DNA from: Oribacterium sp. UBA4274
GTDB taxonomy: Bacteria; Bacillota; Clostridia; Lachnospirales; Lachnospiraceae
Assembly (NCBI GenBank): GCA_002396005.1
Contig: DGVW01000120.1
Location: 1 to 11,774, forward strand
Length of the DNA: 11,774 bases
Reading direction: 5' to 3'
Position numbers and translations under genes: made by a program. The notes beneath the pieces were generated by a model. That model saw only the letters and a list, made by a program, of their open reading frames with translations, was not told the DNA's origin and did no database searches. Positions within the stretch are counted from its first letter, which is position 1; the number at the start of each line of letters is the position of its first letter. Of this stretch, positions 1-5,080 are shown one piece after another.

Positions 1-50
1 GCAAGACGACCGATACGGCCAAAACCGTTAATAGCAACTTTAACTGCCAT
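1..50 (-). CDS. gap: Glyceraldehyde-3-phosphate dehydrogenase, N-terminal fragment (gene runs off the window)
   Basis: Only the first 16-17 codons are present, reading MAVKVAINGFGRIGR followed by Leu and the start of Ala. This is the signature N-terminus of NAD-dependent glyceraldehyde-3-phosphate dehydrogenase: the VAINGFGRIGR segment is the dinucleotide-binding loop of the Rossmann fold. The enzyme oxidises glyceraldehyde-3-phosphate to 1,3-bisphosphoglycerate in glycolysis in the cytosol. The start is set by a perfect AGGAGG nine bases upstream. The gene has its own promoter and a Rex-like operator (separate entries), and the preceding amidase-like gene ends about 400 bp upstream. The catalytic cysteine and the rest of the protein lie outside the window, so GapA versus another GAPDH paralogue cannot be decided here. 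Confidence 0.93.
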   Translation of the reverse strand, partial: MAVKVAINGFGRIGRL

Positions 51-59
51 AGTAAATAT

Positions 60-65
60 CCTCCT
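60..65 (-). promoter_or_regulatory. Ribosome binding site of gap
   Basis: On the minus strand this reads AGGAGG, a full anti-16S match, nine bases before the gap ATG. It fixes the gap start and agrees with heavy translation of a glycolytic gene. Confidence 0.85.
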
Positions 66-114
66 GATATTTTAAATGATATGTTAACTGGATTTAATTT
101 CCATCAGCATCGTT

Positions 115-143
115 ATTGTATGCCATCTAATGTATTTTTGCAA
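115..143 (-). promoter_or_regulatory. Predicted sigma-A promoter of gap
   Basis: On the minus strand, TTGCAA (143-138) is followed by a 17-bp spacer and TACAAT (120-115). Each hexamer is close to the consensus TTGACA/TATAAT and the spacing is ideal. Transcription would start near position 108, giving a leader of nearly 60 nt before the gap ATG. The match is by eye only. Confidence 0.6.
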
Positions 144-158
144 GTGCAAACCGCAAAT

Positions 159-176
159 TTGTGAAATATTTCACAG
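159..176. promoter_or_regulatory. Rex-type (or Crp-type) operator upstream of gap
   Basis: The sequence TTGTGAAATATTTCACAG contains a perfect 16-bp palindrome (160-175). It matches the Gram-positive Rex box TTGTGAAnnnnTTCACAA at every defined base except the last. Rex is the NADH/NAD+-sensing repressor, and gap is a recognised type of Rex target, so the match makes biological sense. The same core also fits the Crp consensus TGTGA-N6-TCACA. It lies upstream of the predicted -35, centred about 60 bp before the predicted start of transcription. That is a classic activator position and is less usual for a repressor. Which protein binds is inference. Confidence 0.6.
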
Positions 177-280
177 AAATTTTTGCTTTTTTTTCGGCCA
201 TTGTTAAATTGCTTCTGCTTCACTCATAAAATAACTTTTATTTTTAATTATCAGGCTAAATTATATACAAAAGTAAAACA

Positions 281-313
281 GATCCGGAGTACAAATAGCT
301 GTACACCCGGACC
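281..313 (-). terminator. Probable terminator after the amidase-like gene
   Basis: On the minus strand GGTCCGGGTGTAC and GTACTCCGGATC can pair, with a bulge, around the loop AGCTATTT. The stem is followed by a T-rich run (TGTTTTACTTTTG). It lies 140 bp downstream of the amidase-like stop codon and before the gap promoter. A weaker hairpin followed by TTTTT occurs at 437-416, nearer the stop codon. Either could end the transcript, and neither is as clean as the other terminators in the window. Confidence 0.45.
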
Positions 314-403
314 CTTAAAAATCAATTTTGGTTAAAATTACTTTTCGGTAAAATAACTTTTCGAAATATCCAACTCTATGCAATTAATTTTCTTATATTC
401 CAC

Positions 404-415
404 CTGAGATCTCAG
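404..415. repeat. Perfect 12-bp palindrome CTGAGATCTCAG
   Basis: A perfect palindrome lies about 40 bp downstream of the amidase-like stop codon, between two candidate terminator hairpins. It is not near a recognisable promoter. It could form a short hairpin in the 3' untranslated region or be coincidental. No function is assigned. Confidence 0.4.
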
Positions 416-453
416 AAAAATACCCCGGCAGGCATATACCACACAAATCAATA

Positions 454-1254
454 TCAGAAACCGTAATACTTGTTAAGTCCGTCAAGAAGTCCTGAAGCAT
501 ACCTGTCGCATGCCTCCTTTGAATGATCGGACGACTTGTCACCAAGCTGCACCACAACTGACGCAATTGTTGAATATGCTGTCTGAACAAAATCTGCTGA
601 AATGGAGCCTGATGAATGTATCTTTACACCTTTTTCACCGAGTCCTGCAATAAGACTCTCACCCAGTTTATTGGATTTACGCCAGTAATCTGTTACCGGA
701 TCCATGGACTTAATATCATCGGGAACAGATATGTAGCAGGCCCCTTTATCGGAACTTGTCGTATCAAACTGAATGGTTATATGACAATCTGCCTTGTTGT
801 TGGCCAACACTGTTCTTGCAATATTGTCAAGCTGTACATCATCTCCATCCCGGATCATAAGCACATCGTATCCGTCTGCAAGCAGCTTATCTTTAAAGCT
901 CTTAGCCACCATCAGGTTTACGGAAGCCTCCGATACCTTGTCTTGAAATGTCATGCCCTGTGAAACAGCCACTTCCGTTGTTCCCTTGCTATCACTGCAC
1001 TCTGTTCCGTCCGGATGGCTCAGAATCTTTACAGACTCACCTCCCTGTGTGCCATGACCGGCATCTACCGCTACTGTTATATTTTTCTTATTTACGGCAT
1101 CACTGGTATATAGTGTAGCTTTGCCTGTATTTATCTTTGAATTGGATGCATACTTCCAATTGAGATTGAGACCGATCCCAGTTGAGGCGAATGCAGTAAT
1201 TCCCATGCAAAACGACAATACAACCGCTGTTAACGCTACCTTAATCCTTTTCAT
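454..1254 (-). CDS. Exported N-acetylmuramoyl-L-alanine amidase-like protein lacking two catalytic positions
   Basis: The 266-residue protein starts with a Sec signal peptide (MKRIK, a hydrophobic stretch, probable cleavage after AFA at 23), so it is exported. Residues 59-266 have the layout of the zinc amidases that cut between N-acetylmuramic acid and L-alanine in peptidoglycan (Amidase_3). The DAGHG motif gives the first zinc ligand, His67. E109, three residues before an Asn (SEASVNL), gives the second. The family motif 'I-x-I-H-A-N' reads ITIQFD here, so the third ligand is Gln162. The family motif 'V-E-x-G' reads VVQLGD, so the catalytic Glu is Gln236. It may therefore be a non-catalytic, peptidoglycan-binding pseudo-amidase. 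The reading frame is intact and well ordered, which argues against decay. The start is supported by GAGG five bases upstream. It appears monocistronic, with terminators on both sides. Confidence 0.8.
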   Translation of the reverse strand: MKRIKVALTAVVLSFCMGITAFASTGIGLNLNWKYASNSKINTGKATLYTSDAVNKKNITVAVDAGHGTQGGESVKILSHPDGTECSDSKGTTEVAVSQGMTFQDKVSEASVNLMVAKSFKDKLLADGYDVLMIRDGDDVQLDNIARTVLANNKADCHITIQFDTTSSDKGACYISVPDDIKSMDPVTDYWRKSNKLGESLIAGLGEKGVKIHSSGSISADFVQTAYSTIASVVVQLGDKSSDHSKEACDRYASGLLDGLNKYYGF

Positions 1255-1294
1255 TATTTCCTCACTAAAACTAACACCTATTATTGCACGCCCC

Positions 1295-1308
1295 GGGCAT
1301 CCATGCCC
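1295..1308 (-). promoter_or_regulatory. Leader hairpin with GGA apex, candidate CsrA site (copy 1)
   Basis: In the mRNA of the amidase-like gene this reads GGGCAUGGAUGCCC: a six-base inverted repeat around GG, with GGA exposed in the apical loop. It resembles the CsrA/RsmA target (ANGGA in a short hairpin, SELEX-type core ACARGGAUGU). The core GCATGGATGC ends 42 nt before the ATG. The same decamer recurs at the same distance before the gene starting at 6349. That the hairpin exists is visible; binding by CsrA is inference. Confidence 0.45.
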
Positions 1309-1366
1309 CGAGGCTGATATATAAAGAACCGAAGCTGCACTAAATGAAGTATACCTTCACTATGTA

Positions 1367-1393
1367 TTCTCGGCTGTAAAACTGCTTTTTATA
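1367..1393 (-). promoter_or_regulatory. Possible sigma-D/sigma-28-like promoter of the amidase-like gene
   Basis: On the minus strand TATA (1393-1390), a 15-bp spacer and GCCGAGAA (1374-1367) resemble the flagellar sigma consensus TAAA-N15-GCCGATAA, with one mismatch in each box. I found no convincing sigma-A promoter upstream of this gene. Transcription would start near 1360, giving a leader of about 105 nt that includes the GGA hairpin. Autolysins under sigma-D are known in Bacillus. The match is weak and could be chance. Confidence 0.25.
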
Positions 1394-1452
1394 ATCAGAT
1401 ATATGCGAGTCACCTCTTACACTTTCTTTATAATCTAGATAGAGCATAGTTG

Positions 1453-1495
1453 AAAAAAAGAGGGCTCGCAACCGACAATCGGTTACGTCCCTCTT
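1453..1495 (-). terminator. Strong rho-independent terminator after ung
   Basis: On the minus strand AAGAGGG (1495-1489) pairs with CCCTCTT (1464-1458). An inner stem AACCG/CGGTT closes the loop ATTGT region, and a run of seven T (1459-1453) follows. It lies 110 bp after the ung stop codon and ends the three-gene operon. Confidence 0.88.
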
Positions 1496-1604
1496 AAGTA
1501 TTTCTTACACGTATACAATCCTTAGATTCAACGTTTTTCTGCCCTTTATTCGTTTATTTTTTCACGTTATCAGAGAATAAAAATAAAACCGGGCTTCAAT
1601 CTTT

Positions 1605-2276
1605 TTATATATTTTCAATCTGCCAGTCAATCGGCGTCACACCATGCTCTCTCAGGAAAGCATTAGCCTTTGAAAAGGGCTTAGAGCCAAAGAAGCCTCT
1701 GTATGCACTGAGAGGACTCGGATGAGGAGCCTTCAGTATGAGATGGTTAGGGTTGTTAAGCATGGATGCCTTAGTCTGCGCAGGTTTCCCCCAAAGGATA
1801 AACACGATAGGATGATCAACGGTATTGAGTGCACGGATAGCGGCATCGGTAAACTCCTCCCAGCCCAGTCCCTTATGGCTGTTTGCCTCATGTGCTCTTA
1901 CAGTAAGAACAGTGTTCAGAAGCAGAACTCCCTGATCAGCCCACTTCCTGAGGTACCCGTTGTTAGGAATATAACAGCCGAGATCGTCATGAAGCTCCTT
2001 ATAAATATTTACAAGTGATGGAGGAATGTTTATCCCATGCTTTACAGAGAACGAAAGTCCATGTGCCTGTCCCGGCTCATGATACGGATCCTGACCAAGT
2101 ATCACTACCTTTACCTTGCTCACAGGCGTGTAGGTAAAGGCATTGAATACATCCTCAGCTGGTGGATAGACTGTGGTTGTCTTATATTCCTCATCTATCC
2201 TGTCATACAGTGTCTTATAGTAGGGCTTGGCAAACTCTGTCTGAAGATAAGTTAGCCAATCATTTGTTATCATCAT
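1605..2276 (-). CDS. ung: Uracil-DNA glycosylase (family 1)
   Basis: The enzyme removes uracil from DNA and starts base excision repair in the cytosol. The frame stays open upstream to 2492. The ATG at 2276 is chosen because GGAG lies seven bases before it, and because it gives 223 residues, the usual length of this family. Upstream codons would overlap the preceding gene in another frame. Visible motifs are the catalytic water-activating loop GQDPYH (Asp63 at residues 61-66), the uracil-stacking region HGLSFSV with Phe75, the LLLN motif with Asn121, and the DNA-intercalation loop HPSPLS (His185, 185-190). All key residues are intact. It is the last gene of an operon, 19 bp after the metallophosphoesterase stop codon and just before a strong terminator. 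Confidence 0.96.
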   Translation of the reverse strand: MMITNDWLTYLQTEFAKPYYKTLYDRIDEEYKTTTVYPPAEDVFNAFTYTPVSKVKVVILGQDPYHEPGQAHGLSFSVKHGINIPPSLVNIYKELHDDLGCYIPNNGYLRKWADQGVLLLNTVLTVRAHEANSHKGLGWEEFTDAAIRALNTVDHPIVFILWGKPAQTKASMLNNPNHLILKAPHPSPLSAYRGFFGSKPFSKANAFLREHGVTPIDWQIENI

Positions 2277-2283
2277 CTTTTTT

Positions 2284-2287
2284 CTCC
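2284..2287 (-). promoter_or_regulatory. Ribosome binding site that decides the ung start
   Basis: GGAG on the minus strand stands seven bases before the ATG at 2276 (tandem ATGs at 2276 and 2273). This favours the 223-residue product over longer in-frame starts at 2309 and 2492. Confidence 0.75.
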
Positions 2288-2295
2288 GGATATAA

Positions 2296-2979
2296 TTATA
2301 CTCTTCCATGTCTCTTCCCCATGGAGACATTTTTATAAAGGTCATAGAGGAAGGAACCTGTTTTCCCCTCCTCCGGATGATCCTCTTTGGTAAGCTCAAG
2401 CTCGTAGCTTGAATACGCATTGATAATTGTGGTGCCGGACGGGTGCTTACGCACTCTGTCAAAGCTGCCATAGGTCTTATGGACATGTCCATGGATCATG
2501 TACTTCGGATGGTACTTCTCCAACAGATCATTGAAGCACTCGAAACCCTTATGGGGCAGATCCTCCAGATCTCCGTACCCCGCCGCCGGTGAATGAGTAA
2601 GCAGTATATCAAATCCATTGTAAAATTTTATCATATTCCTGAGACGTTCAATTCTCTTCTCCATGGCTTTCTCGGAGTACAGGTAAATATCCTTTTTGTA
2701 CTCCATGGAACCGCCCAGCCCAAGTATACGAAGTCCATGATAGTCAATGATACGATCGTCAGCATTGTCACAGCCCATAGGCGGGTGGCTCGCATAGTAT
2801 GTGTCATGATTTCCCGGCACATAAACAAGCGGCGCATGTCCCATTGTCACCAGAAACTCAAGGTATTTGACATTCAGATCTCCTGCTGAAATAATGAGAT
2901 CGATATCTCTAAGTCTCGCTGCGTCATAATACTCGTAAAGATGCTTCTCCTCTTCATCAGATATCAGCAGTAACTTCAT
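2296..2979 (-). CDS. Calcineurin-like metallophosphoesterase
   Basis: The 227-residue soluble protein carries the metallophosphoesterase motifs in order: an N-terminal beta strand with SDEEE (Asp8), GD (Asp34, SAGDLN), GNHD (Asn57-His58), THS (His129) and GHVH (His164, His166). These residues hold two metal ions in hydrolases of phosphate mono- or diesters. The family's usual first motif is D-x-H, but here Glu10 takes the His position. This may be a subfamily trait rather than a defect. The substrate cannot be read from the sequence. Its start codon lies inside the end of the upstream ParB/BMP gene (23-bp overlap), with AGGGGG about nine bases before it, so translation is probably coupled. 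ung follows after 19 bp. Shared expression with a nucleoside-type binding domain and a DNA repair enzyme hints at a nucleotide-related substrate, which is inference. Confidence 0.85.
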   Translation of the reverse strand: MKLLLISDEEEKHLYEYYDAARLRDIDLIISAGDLNVKYLEFLVTMGHAPLVYVPGNHDTYYASHPPMGCDNADDRIIDYHGLRILGLGGSMEYKKDIYLYSEKAMEKRIERLRNMIKFYNGFDILLTHSPAAGYGDLEDLPHKGFECFNDLLEKYHPKYMIHGHVHKTYGSFDRVRKHPSGTTIINAYSSYELELTKEDHPEEGKTGSFLYDLYKNVSMGKRHGRV

Positions 2980-4918
2980 CTTCCTGTTCCCCCTTGTTTA
3001 CGGCAAAGCCGCCCATTCGCATAAGCTCCCTTGTCCTGTCATTAAACTCCTCTATAGGAGGTATGTTTCCGATAACATTATCATTGAGCCAGTGCATAGT
3101 TACGATCTCATCACTTGTAAGTCTCTCTGAGCCCTTGCCCTTAATGATTCCTTTCTGACTGCGAAGCTCTCCGTCAAACGGATTAAGCACGTCCGCCAGC
3201 ATGGCTTTTTTCAGACCTTCCATCATCTTCCAGGACGCATATCCCAGTTCTCTCGACAGGATGACATCGATAACTCCTGACTTCATACCGAACCAGAAAT
3301 TGAGAGCCTTATGATCCTTGGTAAGGGCAGCACTCTGGAAGGTACCTGACAAAATGGAATCCAGAATTATCTGATAAAACTTGCCCCAGTCAAAGATAGT
3401 CATGGCAATATTGGAAACAACATCCCCATCTGAAACCATATATATACCAAACTCTCTTGAAGCATTCTTAGGCGGTGTAAGTTCAGGCCCTGAAATAGTC
3501 ATGATATTGGCATCTCTCAGTTCCTTTTTCCAGTCTCTGTCCTTAAGTCCCAGCCACTTGAGATGTACGCGGGCATAAGGATTGACCATCTGGGCACCGA
3601 TCGCAAATGCATTGACATTGGAAATAGTACCGTACTGAGGGCACAGCTCAACATATCCTATATCGTTACCGTCTGTAACGGAAGCGGCCAGCGCACCCAT
3701 AAGGTATTTGGCTTCGTACATACGGCCATAATAGGTTCGTATAGTGTTATAGTTTGTTCTTACGGAACAATTAAGGATATAGATATCCGGGTGCTTTACC
3801 TTGGCTTTGACAGAAGCTTCTATCATCATGCCCGTTGTGGTGAAGATGACATTGGCACCCGCATCGGCAGCTGCATCGATGGCAGTAGCTACAAGCTCAG
3901 GTGTCTCACAGTTTTCAAACTTGAAGGTTTCAACACGTCCGCCAAACTTTTCAGTAACGTAGTTTCGTCCGAACTCATGTGAGTAGGACCAGCCGGATGT
4001 ATCCGGACTCTTTTCGTAAATAAACGCAGCCTTAAGCACAGAGCCCTTGAACCCTTTATCCTGACTTGTAAATATATCAAAAAAAGTCTTTTTCTCATGT
4101 TTCTCGAGAATCTCGGGGTCCTGAACCAGACTGACATCATCAGAGTTCTTCAGGAATTCCTCCCAGATATTATCGAGATTTTGCTCTATCTGTAAGTTTG
4201 AAACATCCATGAGCTCCTTGAGGCCGTAAACCGTAAGATACAGAAGGAATGCATCGCCCTTTGTAACCTCGAGGCGGGTACCTCCCTTACGTTCAAAAAT
4301 ATCTGTAAATCTGTCAAACGCTGATTTGACATTTCTTCTCTCATCAGAGGTCCACTGTTTGGACATAGGCAGTTTGAGTACATCACAAAGCTTCTGATAA
4401 CGTCCCTCTTCCGAAAATATGATGCCGTAAAAACCCGCCGCTTTATAGAAGTCCACAAATTCGTAGTAGATGTTGTTGTCCTTGGTTCCCGTCCTCAATG
4501 GCATGAGTCTGACAACATCCGCAACTATGGACAAAGTGCCGAGATATTTGGACACGGAAACTCTTTTATTGCCTTCCTGTACATAGAACCGGTTCATATA
4601 CTCATAAACGAGTATCGCATCTCTGATACCTTCGTTCACTGCCGCATCATAAAGCTGTGACCACTTGATTCCAAACTCAGTTTCACTGTTCAGTATAGGC
4701 ATAAAGTTTGTTGCAAATGCTTCCTGCCTGCCTCTTGTCTTGGTCCCGACAATAGCTGAAATCGGAATCTCCATAACTCCGATTCTGTTCTCCGCAGTTA
4801 TCTGAGTCTGCGGCACTATATCGTCAAGAGCAGTAAGATAAGGATATCTGCCTGTGTTCACATCCTTACGATACTGACTTTCACCCAAACGTCTAGCTTT
4901 GATATAATCTTCTACCAT
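2957..4918 (-). CDS. Cytosolic fusion of a ParB-like domain and a BMP (nucleoside-binding-type) domain
   Basis: The preferred start (4918, reading MVEDYIKARR) has GGAAGG seven bases upstream and gives 653 residues. An in-frame ATG at 4933 has a poor ribosome site. Residue numbers below count from 4933. Residues about 51-145 look like a ParB/sulfiredoxin-type fold: IPISAIVG, then AILVYEYMNRFYVQEGNKRVSV, in which G-x-x-R-x-S resembles the ParB nucleotide-binding motif. Residues about 297-590 match the basic membrane protein (BMP/PnrA/Med) periplasmic-binding fold: GANVIFTTTG (359-368), an RMYEAKYLMGALAA segment (404-417), IGYV (425-428), and NAFAIGAQMVNP (441-452). Family members of the BMP type bind purine nucleosides for ABC uptake. 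Here there is no signal peptide, lipobox or transmembrane segment, and no permease genes are adjacent, so a cytosolic ligand sensor is more likely than a transporter subunit. It heads the operon with the phosphoesterase and ung. Confidence 0.75.
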   Translation of the reverse strand: MVEDYIKARRLGESQYRKDVNTGRYPYLTALDDIVPQTQITAENRIGVMEIPISAIVGTKTRGRQEAFATNFMPILNSETEFGIKWSQLYDAAVNEGIRDAILVYEYMNRFYVQEGNKRVSVSKYLGTLSIVADVVRLMPLRTGTKDNNIYYEFVDFYKAAGFYGIIFSEEGRYQKLCDVLKLPMSKQWTSDERRNVKSAFDRFTDIFERKGGTRLEVTKGDAFLLYLTVYGLKELMDVSNLQIEQNLDNIWEEFLKNSDDVSLVQDPEILEKHEKKTFFDIFTSQDKGFKGSVLKAAFIYEKSPDTSGWSYSHEFGRNYVTEKFGGRVETFKFENCETPELVATAIDAAADAGANVIFTTTGMMIEASVKAKVKHPDIYILNCSVRTNYNTIRTYYGRMYEAKYLMGALAASVTDGNDIGYVELCPQYGTISNVNAFAIGAQMVNPYARVHLKWLGLKDRDWKKELRDANIMTISGPELTPPKNASREFGIYMVSDGDVVSNIAMTIFDWGKFYQIILDSILSGTFQSAALTKDHKALNFWFGMKSGVIDVILSRELGYASWKMMEGLKKAMLADVLNPFDGELRSQKGIIKGKGSERLTSDEIVTMHWLNDNVIGNIPPIEEFNDRTRELMRMGGFAVNKGEQEDEVTADI

Positions 4919-4974
4919 TCCTTCACCTTCCATATCTCAGCATTAATGCAATATACAAAACAATACCCGTCAGT

Positions 4975-5003
4975 ATATTACTACATACCGGCGGCATTGT
5001 TAA
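4975..5003 (-). promoter_or_regulatory. Candidate sigma-A promoter of the ParB/BMP-phosphoesterase-ung operon
   Basis: On the minus strand TTAACA (5003-4998, five of six consensus bases), a 17-bp spacer and TAATAT (4980-4975, four of six) lie just after the upstream gene's terminator. Transcription would start near 4968, about 50 nt before the start codon. The -10 box is weak. Confidence 0.4.
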
Positions 5004-5016
5004 ATGATAATAATAT

Positions 5017-5056
5017 AAAAAAAAGGGACCGGACAGATTTTGCTCTGCCCAATCCC
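5017..5056 (-). terminator. Strong rho-independent terminator after the repeat protein
   Basis: On the minus strand GGGATTGGGCAGA (5056-5044) pairs over all 13 positions, three of them G-U wobbles, with TCTGTCCGGTCCC (5037-5025). The loop is GCAAAA and a run of eight T follows (5024-5017). It begins 24 bp after the stop codon and separates this gene from the next operon. Confidence 0.93.
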
Positions 5057-5080
5057 AAGTATTCATAATGATATGAAGCT

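Larger units (their letters stand above)
51..453. other. Intergenic region between the amidase-like gene and gap
   Basis: These 403 bp are AT-rich and hold no credible coding sequence on either strand. In transcription order they contain a weak hairpin with a T run (437-416), the palindrome at 415-404, the better terminator candidate (313-281), the Rex-like operator, the gap promoter and the gap ribosome binding site. I see nothing identifiable between about 180 and 280 or between 314 and 403. Confidence 0.6.
1255..1604. other. Intergenic region between ung and the amidase-like gene
   Basis: These 350 bp hold, in transcription order, a 3' untranslated stretch of about 105 bp after ung with nothing identifiable, the ung terminator (1495-1453), the possible sigma-D-like promoter, and the leader of the amidase-like gene with its GGA hairpin. 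A GTGAAGGTATACTTCA near-palindrome (1355-1340) lies in the leader. I see no credible small gene or RNA gene. Confidence 0.6.

Noticed and set aside
616..963. Cys-rich 115-codon plus-strand open frame opposite the amidase-like gene
   Set aside because: It is an antisense shadow of a well-supported gene, with no ribosome site or recognisable domain.
1255..1440. c-di-GMP or ydaO-type riboswitch in the leader of the amidase-like gene
   Set aside because: The conserved cores of these riboswitches are not present. Only a short GGA-apex hairpin is visible.
1759..1768. Third copy of the GCATGGATGC decamer, inside ung
   Set aside because: In the direction of the ung mRNA it reads GCAUCCAUGC, with no GGA in the loop. 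It is explained by the Ala-Ser-Met-Leu codons and is not near a start codon.
2277..2492. N-terminal extension of ung to 295 residues
   Set aside because: The extra codons overlap the phosphoesterase gene in another frame, are unlike any glycosylase N-terminus, and lack a ribosome site. GGAG before the ATG at 2276 gives the normal family length.
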